A DNA stretch of 64,000 bases from Streptomyces sp. ISL-10 (GCF_018614575.1 NZ_JAGGOJ010000003.1:558001-622000); one strand, 5' to 3'. Counted from the stretch's first letter, positions 52,471 to 62,302 are shown. Translations and numbers: made by a program. The notes: generated from the sequence alone by a model not told the origin.

Positions 52471-52555
52471 TGTCTAGATCATGCTGGAGCGGATGCAGGC
52501 GACGCTCGGCAACGCGACCTCCTGCGCCGTATCCGGTCGGTCTTGCCCACTGGCC

Positions 52556-54202
52556 CTAGTCGTTCCTCGTGAAGGTGCCGAGACCGGTCGTGTCGAGGTT
52601 CTCGACCCGGACCTTGTCGGCGCGTCCGTCGGACCCGACGGTGAAGGTCACGCCGGACAGGCCGACGGCGTTTTCGCCGGTGGTGCGGTAGCTGAAGGTG
52701 TCACCGTCGTGGTGGCGCAAGGAGAACCGTTGCTTCTTGGGCCCGAGTTGCATGGTGAGTTCGCCCCCCTGGGCGCTGACGGTCATCGGGCCGTAGTAGT
52801 CGTTGGCGTACGTTCCGGTGTAGGCGCTGTTTGCCTTGGCGGGTGCGGGCGAGGCCGGAGGCTTGCTGTAGTCGACCGGCGACTGTTCCCCCGCGAGGGT
52901 CTGCTTGATGATCGGCCCGAGGAACGTCAGCCAGTCGACGGTGGGCCCGCCCGTCTGCGCGGTGTCGAGGAACGTGGCGGTGATCGACTCGGGCAGGCCG
53001 ACGGGCTGGCCGTTGGTCAGGACGACGATGCCGAGCTTCTCCGAGGGCAGCAATGCGACGTGGGTGGCCGCCCCCAGCGCGAAGCCGCCGGAGTGGCCGA
53101 GCTTCAGCCTGCCCTGGTCGTCGTAGCTCACGTTCCAGCCGAGCCCGTAGAACCCGGACCGGCCCACAGGCGAGTGCGGCGGCTCGGAGAGCATGTGCGG
53201 CAGGTGGGTCTGCTCCAGCGCGTCGGCGTCGACGACTTGCCGCCCCTCGAACTTGCCGTTGCCCAGTTGCAGGCGCAGCCACTTCGTCATGTCCCGGGCC
53301 GTGGAGCTGGCCCCGCCCGCCGGGCTCTGGGCATCCGCGTCACGCACATGCTCGGCACGCCAGGTGTCCCCGGTCTGCACATGCAAGGCGGCCTTGTTGT
53401 CCGCCTTCTCGTAGTCGGCGAAGGAAGAGCTGGTGGACTCCATGCCGAGCGGCCGGTACAGCTTGTCGGCGGACAGCTTCTCCCAGCTGGTCCCCGCTGC
53501 TCGCGCGGCGGCGACGCCGGCTTCGGTCAGCCCGAAGTTGGTGTACGCGTAATGGGCACGGAAGGGGGCCAACGGTTGGTAGCGGAGGTGGTCCAGGATG
53601 TACGAGCGGTCGTAGCCGAGGTCCTCCAGGAGGTCTCCGGCGTGGTCGGGCAGTCCGCTGCGATGCGAGAACAGGTCGGCCAGCGTGACATGGCGGGTGA
53701 CCCACGGGTCCTTCAGGGTGAAGCCGGAGCTGTAGTCGACGACCGGGTCGTCCCAGCCGACGGTCTTCTCGCCCACGGCCGCGGCGACCACGGTGGACGC
53801 AAGGGGCTTGGAAACCGAGGCGAGCTGGAAGACGGTGTCCGCTCCGACCCCGTCTTTCGTGCCTGCCTTCCGCACGCCGAACCCCTTCAGATACAGCACC
53901 TCGTCGTCGTGCACCACGCCCACGGCGACTCCGGGCACACCGGTGCGGCGCATGGCGTCCCGTACGACGTCGTCCAGCTTGCTCACCGCGGTCTCGACCT
54001 CGGCCCGGGTGAGCTGTGGCGGTGGCTGGGCGGGTGGGACGGTGGGCAGCGGCGACGTCGCGACGGCCGCACGGCCGGCAGCGGTGGTGGTGTCGACACC
54101 GGACCCGGTACAGCCGACGGCCAGCGCCGCTACCAGGCCCAGTCCCGCGGCGGCGCGAAGGGAGCGGGGGCATGCACTGTCGAGTCGGGACATGTCTTCC
54201 AT
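52556..54202 (-). CDS. Lipoprotein serine hydrolase (beta-lactamase/class C PBP-like)
   Basis: 548 residues. A lipoprotein signal with lipobox LAVGC (Cys at about 31) and Pro/Ser linker leads to a class C beta-lactamase/D-Ala-D-Ala peptidase-like domain: nucleophile in LASVSKPL (SxxK), YTNFG (YxN) and the third box HSGG. A C-terminal beta domain (about 440-548) resembles the accessory domain of esterase/peptidase relatives. ATG at 54202 with GGAGGG 6 bp upstream. The gene sits between the two copies of the 112-bp repeat. The role may be peptidoglycan or ester hydrolysis. Confidence 0.92.
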   Translation of the reverse strand: MEDMSRLDSACPRSLRAAAGLGLVAALAVGCTGSGVDTTTAAGRAAVATSPLPTVPPAQPPPQLTRAEVETAVSKLDDVVRDAMRRTGVPGVAVGVVHDDEVLYLKGFGVRKAGTKDGVGADTVFQLASVSKPLASTVVAAAVGEKTVGWDDPVVDYSSGFTLKDPWVTRHVTLADLFSHRSGLPDHAGDLLEDLGYDRSYILDHLRYQPLAPFRAHYAYTNFGLTEAGVAAARAAGTSWEKLSADKLYRPLGMESTSSSFADYEKADNKAALHVQTGDTWRAEHVRDADAQSPAGGASSTARDMTKWLRLQLGNGKFEGRQVVDADALEQTHLPHMLSEPPHSPVGRSGFYGLGWNVSYDDQGRLKLGHSGGFALGAATHVALLPSEKLGIVVLTNGQPVGLPESITATFLDTAQTGGPTVDWLTFLGPIIKQTLAGEQSPVDYSKPPASPAPAKANSAYTGTYANDYYGPMTVSAQGGELTMQLGPKKQRFSLRHHDGDTFSYRTTGENAVGLSGVTFTVGSDGRADKVRVENLDTTGLGTFTRND

Positions 54203-54401
54203 GGAAATCCCTCCCCCGGCACCTGTCGCGCCTTGGCGGGCCGTTCGGGGGGCCGGCATACGCCGTCACGCTCGCCTGTTCAGGCCCAAGGCTGAGTCCT
54301 GTGCACGGTGTCGTGCCCATAGCGTGCCCAAGAGAGCGGATAACCACGGTCAACAGCGGTGGGATCAGACACCACTTTCATCCCAGAGAGAAGGCATCTG
54401 C
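54203..54401. other. Promoter region of the serine hydrolase gene
   Basis: About 200 bp without a gene. It contains the upstream region of the lipoprotein gene (minus strand). Confidence 0.5.
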
Positions 54402-54513
54402 GCAGGTCAGCGACTCAGGACGGCTTCGCCGCCCGCCGTGGGGCGGGTAAATGAGCACATCGAACACCCCGTAGCCCTTGATCAACACCGCGCCGCGGGG
54501 TGGCAGCGCAGGA
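54402..54513. repeat. 112-bp direct repeat, right copy
   Basis: Second copy of 52190-52301, with 110 of 112 bases equal (the changes are G to A in GGGCGG and in GTAAGT). It runs straight into the M23 fragment. Confidence 0.95.
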
Positions 54514-54727
54514 CTACGCGCACCTCAACCGCGCCCTCTACAACACCGGCGACTGGGTTCCGCAGGGCCGGATCATCGGCTGGTCCGGCGCGACGGGAGC
54601 GGCCAACGGCGCACACCTGCACTTCCAGGTCATCAACTGCAACACACGCGTCGGCATCCCGGCCACACTCCAGGGCTGGACACCGCCCACGGGTTCCTGG
54701 CCGGTCAGCGTGAACACACGCGCCTGA
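54512..54727 (+). pseudogene. M23 metallopeptidase, C-terminal fragment
   Basis: About 70 residues starting DYAHLNRALYNTGDWVPQG, then IIGWSGATGAANGAHLHFQV and a stop after VNTRA. The YAHL and GAHLHFQ strings are the last zinc-binding motifs of LytM/M23 peptidases. The N-terminal HxxxD motif and all upstream sequence are absent, replaced by the 112-bp repeat. It is a truncated relic. Confidence 0.85.
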
Positions 54728-54779
54728 CCGGCGGGGCGGCCAGAAGCGGGCCGGGCGCGACACGAGTGGAAGGGGCGGA

Positions 54780-55583
54780 TCACCCCAACGCGCCGACGGC
54801 CTCCACGAGGTCGGCCACAGCAGTGCCGAGCGCCTCCAGACCGGGCCCTGCCTCACCGCCCGGTTCCTTCATGTACACGTCCCGCCGAATCTCGATCATC
54901 AGCGCGCTGACACGCTCGTCCCGCCCGTAGTGCTTCAACGGCACGTATGTCCCCGCGAACGGGCTGTCGAGCCCCGTACCACCGAACCCCGAGAACGCCT
55001 CCTGCGCGGCTTGGAGGAGGCCGGCCGGCGTGTGGACCGGATCCGTCCCGAGACAGATCGGCGGTCGGGGACCGCCGGCGTGGAGCTCGTACGGCAGCGG
55101 CTCGGTCGGGTACGAGTGCACATCGATGACCACGGCCCGCCCGGCGGCGGAGAGCCGTGCGTCGACGGCCGCGGTCATGGCGGCGGCGTACGGCTCGAAG
55201 TAGCGCCGGACAAGGTCACTGCCGTCGTACCCGTCGGGCCGCAGCGCCTCACGGTGCGTGGTCCGCGTGTAGACCGCGCCCATCCCGACGGCGAGCATCT
55301 CCTCCCGCTCGTCGGGGAAGCGCTCGGGGTCGACGACCAGCCGGGACAGCTGGTTGACGAACCGCCAGGGCGTGCTCTTGCAGAGTGAGGCGGCCACGGC
55401 GGCGACCTCCGCGGTGTGGGAGTCGGTGATGTGGTCCAACTCCCTCTCGAGCGCACGGTCGTCGAGCACGATCCCGCGCCGGACGTCGGCGGGCAGGGCA
55501 CGGGAAGAGTGGGGGACATGCAGGACGACGGGGGAGTCGGCGGCACCGGGCAGGAGCCGGAAGGACGTCGGGGTGTCGGTCAC
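54780..55583 (-). CDS. N-formylglutamate amidohydrolase family protein
   Basis: 267 residues. These zinc enzymes release formate from N-formylglutamate (histidine breakdown) or related amides. Typical features: VVLHVPHSSRALP, LDHITDSHTAEVAA, VVIDVHSYPTEPLPYE and EIRRDVYM. GTG start with AAGGA upstream. It stands alone, away from any hut genes, so the physiological substrate is uncertain. Confidence 0.9.
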   Translation of the reverse strand: MTDTPTSFRLLPGAADSPVVLHVPHSSRALPADVRRGIVLDDRALERELDHITDSHTAEVAAVAASLCKSTPWRFVNQLSRLVVDPERFPDEREEMLAVGMGAVYTRTTHREALRPDGYDGSDLVRRYFEPYAAAMTAAVDARLSAAGRAVVIDVHSYPTEPLPYELHAGGPRPPICLGTDPVHTPAGLLQAAQEAFSGFGGTGLDSPFAGTYVPLKHYGRDERVSALMIEIRRDVYMKEPGGEAGPGLEALGTAVADLVEAVGALG

Positions 55584-55808
55584 GCGCGTTCCTTACGGGT
55601 GGTGTGGATCGAGCTCGGAGAGGCAAGCACGCCTCCCCACCAGTGGTTGGTCCGGCCGCGAGGTGCGGACGACCGGGGAACGACTTTAACGGGAGGGTCC
55701 GACACGCGAGTCCGACTGGACGACCGGGCGACCGGACGGGGCAGGAAGGCGTCCCTGTCTGGGAGACCAGGTCCGCATCGCCCCGCGAGCCCTGGGTAGC
55801 GTGCCGGC

Positions 55809-56255
55809 ATGACGCACACCCAGCGGACCGCACCGGAGCCGACCTCTGAACCGATGACCGACGAGGACGGCGTGAGGCTGCCGAGGCTGCGCTTCAAGGA
55901 CGTGGTCGTGCGCGGAGCCGTGCACGGGATCGCCGCTGTTGCCCTGCTGGCCGTCGGCTGCCTGTTCGTCACCGACCATCACGACCGCGAGACTTTCCTG
56001 GCCGTGGTGGCGGGATTCGCCATGGTCGGCTCCGGGGTCGGCATCGTGTTCGGGGGCCTGTTCTGGGCAGCCTGTGCGGGGGACGTCCGGCGCTGGCGCG
56101 ACTGGCGCACCATCACCGGGCAGACGGGCGGCGTCATGATCACGGCGCCCGCACTCGTACGGATGGGTGTGCTCGCCCTCGTGCTCTTTCCCGGCGCTCT
56201 CGGCCTCTACCACCTGGTCGACAACGCGCCGTACGGCTTCCTCTACGGTTTTTGA
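55809..56255 (+). CDS. Small membrane protein, unknown function
   Basis: 148 residues with three hydrophobic segments (about 37-55, 62-85 and 115-135) and an acidic N-terminus. No recognised family. The ATG at 55809 is divergent from the amidohydrolase gene across 225 bp, but I see no strong ribosome site. Its stop overlaps the ATG of the DUF4240 relic's frame by 4 bp. Confidence 0.7.
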   Translation: MTHTQRTAPEPTSEPMTDEDGVRLPRLRFKDVVVRGAVHGIAAVALLAVGCLFVTDHHDRETFLAVVAGFAMVGSGVGIVFGGLFWAACAGDVRRWRDWRTITGQTGGVMITAPALVRMGVLALVLFPGALGLYHLVDNAPYGFLYGF

Positions 56256-56332
56256 CCATCACCGTCCGTCGCTGCCCAGGGTCACGCGGAAGTGCCGGGG
56301 GACGGGACCGCCCGCCTCTACGAAGTCGGCCG

Positions 56333-56656
56333 GCGGGTCTCATCGGCGGAGGCTGCTCGGATGACAGCTTCGTGGACTTCCGTGCAGGCGTGATCGCGCA
56401 GGGACGGGAGTGGTACGAGCGCATAGCTGCCGGTCCTGACAGCCTTGCCGCGCTTCCCCTCGTGATCCGCGGTGCGGAGGAACAGGACCGACCGGAGCTG
56501 CTGTTCTACGAGGACGTGAACTACGCGGCTGATGACGCGTTCGAGCGGATCACCGGCGATGCGGACGCCTTTGAGGCAGCGTGGCGCAACTGCCGACAGA
56601 ATGCTGTCGGGAGCCGGGCCGTCGTCGACATGGGGGAAGACTTCGACTTCTCCTGA
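56333..56656 (+). pseudogene. DUF4240-domain protein, N-terminally truncated
   Basis: The frame reads LIGGGCSDDSFVDFRAGVIA, QGREWYERIAAGPDSLA and LLFYEDVNYAADDAFERITG to the stop. This matches the second half of DUF4240 proteins, in which ...YLINGGCSDD.F.YFR follows about 60 N-terminal residues. Those are missing; the frame runs instead into unrelated sequence that begins at an ATG at 56252. A shortened protein could in principle be made. Confidence 0.65.
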
Positions 56657-56852
56657 CGACCAGGAGATGCGCCGCCGACTGCCCCGTCTGGCCGCCCTCA
56701 TCCTCGCCTTGCCTGCTTGAGCGCTCTCATGACGAGGACGGCACGCTCGACAGCCGCGATCTCCGCGCTCGCGCCGCCTCGCCGCTCCGGGGCATCAGGC
56801 CCGCAGTGAGCCCTTCGCCGCGAGGGGTCCGCGCCGGGTGCTCGCACCGACG

Positions 56853-57185
56853 TCACGGCCCCGGGGCGAACACCATCCGCACCATGGCGGTGAGGATCAG
56901 CACGAGGGGAATCGCGTACCACCATCGTCGTACACACCTGAGTGCGACGAACCCGGCCGTGACCGCGGCCGCGACGACCTCGGCCCAGAGGCCGAGGACA
57001 GCCATCAGCCGCACGGTCTCGGTGAGCGTGCGGTCCCAGGGGCCCTCGGACTCGGTGAGGAGGGCGTTGAGCACGAAGAAGCCCCCGAGCGCGTGCAGGG
57101 CGAGAAGCACCGCTGAGGACCCCGCCGTGGCGAGTGCCACCCGCACGACGCGCGGAGTGCGTTCCTTCGTCTCCTGCCCATTCAC
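56853..57185 (-). CDS. Small membrane protein, unknown function
   Basis: 110 residues with about three membrane segments (VALATAGSSAVLLALHALGG; TETVRLMAVLGLWAEVVAAA; WWYAIPLVLILTAMVRMVF). No recognised family. GTG start at 57185 with a GGAG-like site upstream is weak. No operon partner. Confidence 0.65.
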   Translation of the reverse strand: MNGQETKERTPRVVRVALATAGSSAVLLALHALGGFFVLNALLTESEGPWDRTLTETVRLMAVLGLWAEVVAAAVTAGFVALRCVRRWWYAIPLVLILTAMVRMVFAPGP

Positions 57186-57515
57186 CGAGTGCCCGTCTCG
57201 CGTCGTCGATGTTGTCGCCGAAGCCTCGACCCTATGCCTGTGCGTCGTCCCGGGCCGCCGTTGTACGGCGCGGGTGGCGGATGTCGGTATTCAGGGAGTG
57301 TGCCGCTCAGTTGCCCGTTCGCGTGGACTGCGGCAGGCGGAGTGCGAAGACCGAGTGTCTCGCAGAGCTGGTGAACACGGTGTCGCCCCGGACCTGGAGC
57401 GTATGAACTGTCCCGCCCTGTTCCCTGGAGTCTGCACGCGCCGGTCGGCGCACAAGCCCACTACGCGCATCTCAACTGGTTATCTCGCCCTACCGGTTCG
57501 CAGCGGCCCGCCGGC
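57186..57515. other. Intergenic region, no gene recognised
   Basis: 330 bp. I see nothing that resembles a known family on either strand. Confidence 0.4.
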
Positions 57516-58000
57516 CTACGAGAAGGATCGGAACACACCCCCGGATCGGTGAGCGCCGCTTCGGCGAAGTCCTCGGAGTCCATGTCGGCGATCGACAGGT
57601 TCGCGTGCACGGTGTGGACGCCTGCCGGGACGGTCCGAAACTGCCGAGGCGGCGGGTCGCCGATCAGCTCCTGGCCGTGCATCGGGTCGAGTCGTCGTCC
57701 TCGTCGTAGATGGCGCGGGCCAACAGCCCCCGCTGCGCGCACTGCATCGTGACGCTGTCGGCGAGGAACACCACGCACAAGTCTCGTCGGCCCTCACCGC
57801 GGCGACGACGTCGCCGGGCGTTGCACCGGCCCCGGGCGGGAATGTCCACGAGGTGGACATGGGCCTCCTACTCGCCCTCAACTCCCCACGGCTGAGCCAG
57901 ATCCGCCACCGGCCTGCCACGCGGCCTCGTCGCCGAATGCGGTCCGGACGATCAGCGCAGCGAATTCGTCACGCCCGGTGATCTCGGGCAGTACGGTCAT
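57516..58000 (-). pseudogene. DUF6924-like protein, stop and frameshift-ridden
   Basis: Reading leftwards, MTVLPEITGRDEFAALIVRT opens a small Streptomyces-type DUF6924 protein. After a frameshift come PWGVEGE, a TAG where Tyr is expected, then EAHVHLVDIPA. Further shifts lead to DDVVAAVRADET, VVFLADSVTMQCAQR, FRTVPAGVHTVHANLSIADM and finally GGVFRSFS-stop. All parts are present in order but in at least three frames, so this is a recent pseudogene (or a poor sequence stretch). Confidence 0.75.
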
Positions 58001-58088
58001 GTGTCACTCCCGTGGTGCATGGTGAGAGCCGACTCTCTCACGGACCACTGACACGGCCCGGCCGCACACCGAAAGGGAACAGAGACCC

Positions 58089-59627
58089 GTGCCCAAGGCG
58101 TCGAGATTCGATCAGCGAGCGGTTGCGCTCATCGAGCTGCGGGGGACCCGGATCGAGTGCGACATGTTCGAGGAGGCGCTCGCGGCCCGGGGCTGGCCCG
58201 TCCTGGAGAAGCGTGGTGGTACCGGCTCCGAGGTCACCGAGCGAAGGGCCTGGTACACCATCGAGGCGCGCTTCCCCGGCAGCCGTTTCAACGCCGTCAG
58301 GGGAGCACGCGAGCGGATCGAAGCCATCTCCGACGAGTTGCTGCTGGACCTGAACGTCGAGGTCGTCGACCGTGTGGTCCGCGATCCCGTCGACCGGCCC
58401 CACTGGTTCGCCTACCGCCGTCCGCAGGCCCACCCCCGTTCTGCTCCGCTGCCCCGGTGGAGGCGCTGGGCAGAACGGTCGATGCTGTGGCAGGCAGAGA
58501 ACCTGGGGGTCCGGGACACCGGGCGTCTGATCACCGCCACTTCGGCGTCAGCAGCTCAGCATCTGGCGACGCGCGCCCTGCCGGGAACCGCCCTCCAGCC
58601 GGGAAGGGTTGCCGCCCGCCGGCCCATGGGCACCGGCCCGCGTACCGATCTCGGCAGGCGGCGTGAATCCGGCCGGCTGCTCGCCCGGCTGCTCATGCTC
58701 ATGGCCTTGGCGCTGTGGGCCGGAGCGCGCATCGCCGACCGTCATGCGCAGGGGTTCGACTCCTGGTGGGGCTTCGCCGTGATCGGGCTCGGAGCGGTCC
58801 TCGCCACGGCCTTCGTATTCCGCCAGGCGTTCCCTGCCACATCGAAGGCGGCCGCCCTTGTCGTCGGCGTCGTACTCGGCGCTACGAGTGCGGTGTTCGG
58901 TGCCCATATGGTGCGTACCGAGCCGGGCTCGGGCTGGGGCTCGCGCGTCATCGTCTACGGCTTCGCGGCAGGCCTGGTGTTCAACGGGATCCGGCTGCTC
59001 GTCCGGCAGTGGAGCTGGCAGCGCACCGCGCCCTGGTTGCTGCCGGCTCTCCTGCCCATTTCCCTCGGCTTCCTGCCGTCGCTCGGCCTCGGGCTGCACA
59101 CCTTCTACCTGGACGCGTTCGGGCTCAACCTGGAGGATGTCGAGATTCCGCGGGCCTACCAGTTCGCGGCCTCGGTGAAGCTCACGGTCTGCATGAGCCT
59201 GTGGCTCGCCGCGCTTGCTCTCCTGGGATACATGAAGCACCTGCACCTGTACGTGAAGGACCGCTGGTTCGGCAACGTCGTGCTCGCTGTCGTGAGTCTC
59301 GTGCTGCTGCTCCAGGGTGCCCTGGAGCTCGGCGTGCTGTCCGCGGGAAGAGCCGGCAGTCAGGCGGTGGCGGCGGCGAAGGGCGGCCGCACTCCTGTCG
59401 CCTATTTCGGGATCGCTCCGGAATGGGTGTGCGCCCATCCCATCGGCAAGGCTGAGGAGATACCCGTCGAGGGCGGCGAGTTCGTTCCCTCGCGCCCCTA
59501 CCTCAAGGTGGGCGACGCGGGCGGGACCGTCGTCCTTTGGGACGCCGGTCGGCAGCAGGCGCTGAAGTTGGCCAAGGACAGGCTGCGCATCGTCCCGGAC
59601 GACAGACGCCCCGCCTCGTGCGGATAG
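58089..59627 (+). CDS. Multi-pass membrane protein, unknown function
   Basis: 512 residues. A soluble N-terminal part (1-195) with LIELRGTRIECDMFEEALAA is followed by about eight hydrophobic segments between 200 and 425, then an extracytoplasmic C-terminal tail (about 85 residues, YFGIAPEWVCAHPIGK). No recognised family. GTG start preceded by an AAGGGAA site. Transcribed away from the DUF6924 relic; next gene 330 bp downstream. Confidence 0.78.
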   Translation: MPKASRFDQRAVALIELRGTRIECDMFEEALAARGWPVLEKRGGTGSEVTERRAWYTIEARFPGSRFNAVRGARERIEAISDELLLDLNVEVVDRVVRDPVDRPHWFAYRRPQAHPRSAPLPRWRRWAERSMLWQAENLGVRDTGRLITATSASAAQHLATRALPGTALQPGRVAARRPMGTGPRTDLGRRRESGRLLARLLMLMALALWAGARIADRHAQGFDSWWGFAVIGLGAVLATAFVFRQAFPATSKAAALVVGVVLGATSAVFGAHMVRTEPGSGWGSRVIVYGFAAGLVFNGIRLLVRQWSWQRTAPWLLPALLPISLGFLPSLGLGLHTFYLDAFGLNLEDVEIPRAYQFAASVKLTVCMSLWLAALALLGYMKHLHLYVKDRWFGNVVLAVVSLVLLLQGALELGVLSAGRAGSQAVAAAKGGRTPVAYFGIAPEWVCAHPIGKAEEIPVEGGEFVPSRPYLKVGDAGGTVVLWDAGRQQALKLAKDRLRIVPDDRRPASCG

Positions 59628-59956
59628 AGCACCAGGGGCTCGGACTTCGGTGGCGTAGTGCACGAAGTGCGTCCAGCCGGTATGGCCGGCCGTCAGCTGA
59701 GGGGGGCAGTACGGGGTGCCGGATCCCTTCGAGGTACCGGTTGGTCCGGCGCAGCCTGTGGTCCGCAACGCTTCCTGGGTCAATACCATGCAATTGATCA
59801 CTGCCGCAAGCTCTCTATTTCTCCGCGTGGCTGGTTATGATCGGCACCCCTACGTCCCACCGAAGCCGGACCGGCCGTTTCCCCCAGTCCCCTCCCCAGG
59901 ACTGCGCCTGGCCCGGCTGTCGGCCTGTCGCCCACTTCCCCCGCTCCCGAGGATTG
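59628..59956. promoter_or_regulatory. Promoter region of the conservon operon
   Basis: 329 bp without a gene. A TATGAT hexamer at 59836-59841 could be a -10 element, about 120 bp upstream of the first start; a matching -35 is not clear. GAGGA precedes the ATG at 59957. Confidence 0.45.
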
Positions 59957-62302
59957 ATGTCTCCCATAGAACCCGAAGGGTCACGAGGCCGGTCGACGGT
60001 TCGTCGGCGCCGTACCCTGCGCCTGCGTACGCTGCTCATCTGGCTGGCGGTGGTCCCCACAGTGGCGATGGGTGCCCAAACCGTCGTTACCGCGAACCGG
60101 TTGCTGGACGACGCGCAGCACCTGCGCGCTGACGTGGTGGCCGGTGAGCGGATCGGCGTACCCCTGTACGAGCTCATGGTCGAGATGCAGGCCGAGCGGA
60201 CGATGACTGCCGCGCTGTGGGCGGGCTCTGCCGTGCCCGAGGACGACCTGCGGAAGCGGCGCGCCGCCACGGACCGGGCCGCCGCCGAGTTCCGCCGGTC
60301 CTCGTCCACCGGTGGGGCGCGATCCGAGCAGGCTGACCGTCGCCTCCTGGAGGTGCGGGAGGGCCTCGACGACCTGGATGCCTTCCGCGAACGCGCGGAC
60401 GCCCGCAGCGGCAGCGCCGACAGTGCGATCGCCTACTACACCGGCGTCATCAGCCAGATGGTCCGCTTCTACCAGGACGAGTTCAGCCACACGGAAGACG
60501 GCGGGCTCACTCAGGAAGGCCGCGTGGCCGTCGCCATGTTCTCGGCCTCCGAGATGATGGCGCAGCAGGACACGATCCTCGCGCAGGCCGGGCCGTCCAG
60601 GGAACTGACAACCTCCAGGTTCGCCGACATCGTCAACGCCATCGGCGCACACAGGTACCTGTACGACATGTGGATCGTGCCCTATCTGCCCGCCGAGGAG
60701 AACGAGCTCTACGCGCAGATGGCCCACTCGGACGCGTGGCGGACCAAGACCCGCATCGAGGACGAGGTCGTGTCCGAGCACACGGACACGCGGTTCGGCG
60801 TGAAGCTGCCGAGGGACGTCAGCGGCTGGTCGGCGGCGCGCGAGAAGTGGGCGCCGCAGTTGGACACGCTGAACGCCAACCGGGCGCGGGGACTGCTCTC
60901 GCAGGCCGACGCCAAGGCGTCGGAGCTCGAGGCGGGGGTCGCCTGGCTGATCACGGCGAGCGGCGGCGCGCTGCTGCTTGTCGCAGCCGTCGTCGTGTTC
61001 ACCACGCGCTCGGTGCTGCGCCGCCTGCGCCGTCTGCACGAACGCACGGTGACCATCGCCGAGGACACGCTGCCGGACGTCGTCGACCGCCTGCAGCGGG
61101 GTCAACTCGTCGCAGCAGACACGCTGCCCACGGTCCGCGGAGACCGGGACGAAGTGGGACGTATCAGCGACGCGTTCGCCCGGGTCGTCGCCGTATCCGT
61201 CGACGGGCACAGGACACTCGCGGACGAGCGACATGGCTTCGGCATGTTCGCCGCGGGCATCGCCTCACGCACCGGCAATCTGGTCAGCCGCCAGTTGAGC
61301 CTCACCGAAGACCTCCAGGACACCTTCGGCCACGACGAAGCGCTCCTCGCCCAGTTGATGCGATCCGACCAGTTGACGGTCGGCATGCGGCGGCAGATCG
61401 AGAACCTGCTCATCCTGGCGGGCGGTGAGATCCCCGACCCGCACACCGAGCCCATGCGCGTCGCCGACCTGCTGCGCGAGGCCGCCGCGGAGGTCGAGGA
61501 CTTCCGGCGGATCGAGCGGCAGGCCCTGGACGAGATCAGCGTGGAACCGCGTGTGATCAGCCAGATCAGCCACCTCCTTGCAGAGCTGCTCGACAACGCC
61601 ACCCGATTCTCCCCGCCGAAGTCGAAGGTCGTCATCCGGGCCGACCTGGTGGCCGACGGTCTGTCGGTCGAGATCGAGGACCGCGGTCCGCGAGTGACCC
61701 CCGCGAGCTACGAGGAGATGAACAGGCGGCTCCACTCGGCCCCGCCGTACGCCGTCCTGGCGGAGAACGCACACCGGCTGGGTCTCTTCGTCGTCGGCCA
61801 CCTCGCCGAGCAGCTCCAGGCCACGGTCACGCTGCGCAGGTCGGTGTACGGCGGGACGTCGGCCATTGTGATCATTCCCAAGGAGCTGCTCGTGCCGACC
61901 GAGCGGGAACAGTCACGCAAGTCGGTGCGGCCCGTTCCCCCTCAGCCCGTCTCCGCCGAGCCTGTACCCGCCGAGCCCGTCCCCGCACCGCGCCGCCTCG
62001 ATGAACGCAAGCCCGAGCTGGTCCTGCATTCGCGGTCCGGTCTGCCGAGCCGTCGGAGGCATGAGCGGTTGCAGGAGAGCACGCTCCCGGTGCGGTCCGT
62101 GGCCTCGGACGGCGACTCGCGGCCCGCCCTGCCCGAGCGTGTCCCGCAGGCCCATATCGCCGAGCAACTGCGCGAGCCACGCGCATCGGAACCTGTGGTC
62201 GCTCAGAACGCGGCGACACCTGAAGAGGTGGCCGACGCATGGGCGGACTACGAACACGGAACCCAGACAGTGGAACAAGAGCTCCGACAGGATCGGCCAT
62301 GA
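59957..62302 (+). CDS. cvnA: Conservon histidine-kinase-like membrane protein (CvnA)
   Basis: 781 residues. Membrane segment at about 24-45, a nitrate-sensing-like (NIT) extracytoplasmic domain (about 50-330), second membrane segment (LITASGGALLLVAAVVVF, about 335-355), HAMP-like linker, and an ATP-binding kinase domain with N box LLAELLDNATRFSPPK and G box LGLFVVGHLAEQL. Conservon sensors lack a clear H box and act with a roadblock protein and GTPase in a G-protein-like complex. A Pro/Glu-rich tail follows. Overlaps cvnB by 4 bp. Confidence 0.93.
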   Translation: MSPIEPEGSRGRSTVRRRRTLRLRTLLIWLAVVPTVAMGAQTVVTANRLLDDAQHLRADVVAGERIGVPLYELMVEMQAERTMTAALWAGSAVPEDDLRKRRAATDRAAAEFRRSSSTGGARSEQADRRLLEVREGLDDLDAFRERADARSGSADSAIAYYTGVISQMVRFYQDEFSHTEDGGLTQEGRVAVAMFSASEMMAQQDTILAQAGPSRELTTSRFADIVNAIGAHRYLYDMWIVPYLPAEENELYAQMAHSDAWRTKTRIEDEVVSEHTDTRFGVKLPRDVSGWSAAREKWAPQLDTLNANRARGLLSQADAKASELEAGVAWLITASGGALLLVAAVVVFTTRSVLRRLRRLHERTVTIAEDTLPDVVDRLQRGQLVAADTLPTVRGDRDEVGRISDAFARVVAVSVDGHRTLADERHGFGMFAAGIASRTGNLVSRQLSLTEDLQDTFGHDEALLAQLMRSDQLTVGMRRQIENLLILAGGEIPDPHTEPMRVADLLREAAAEVEDFRRIERQALDEISVEPRVISQISHLLAELLDNATRFSPPKSKVVIRADLVADGLSVEIEDRGPRVTPASYEEMNRRLHSAPPYAVLAENAHRLGLFVVGHLAEQLQATVTLRRSVYGGTSAIVIIPKELLVPTEREQSRKSVRPVPPQPVSAEPVPAEPVPAPRRLDERKPELVLHSRSGLPSRRRHERLQESTLPVRSVASDGDSRPALPERVPQAHIAEQLREPRASEPVVAQNAATPEEVADAWADYEHGTQTVEQELRQDRP

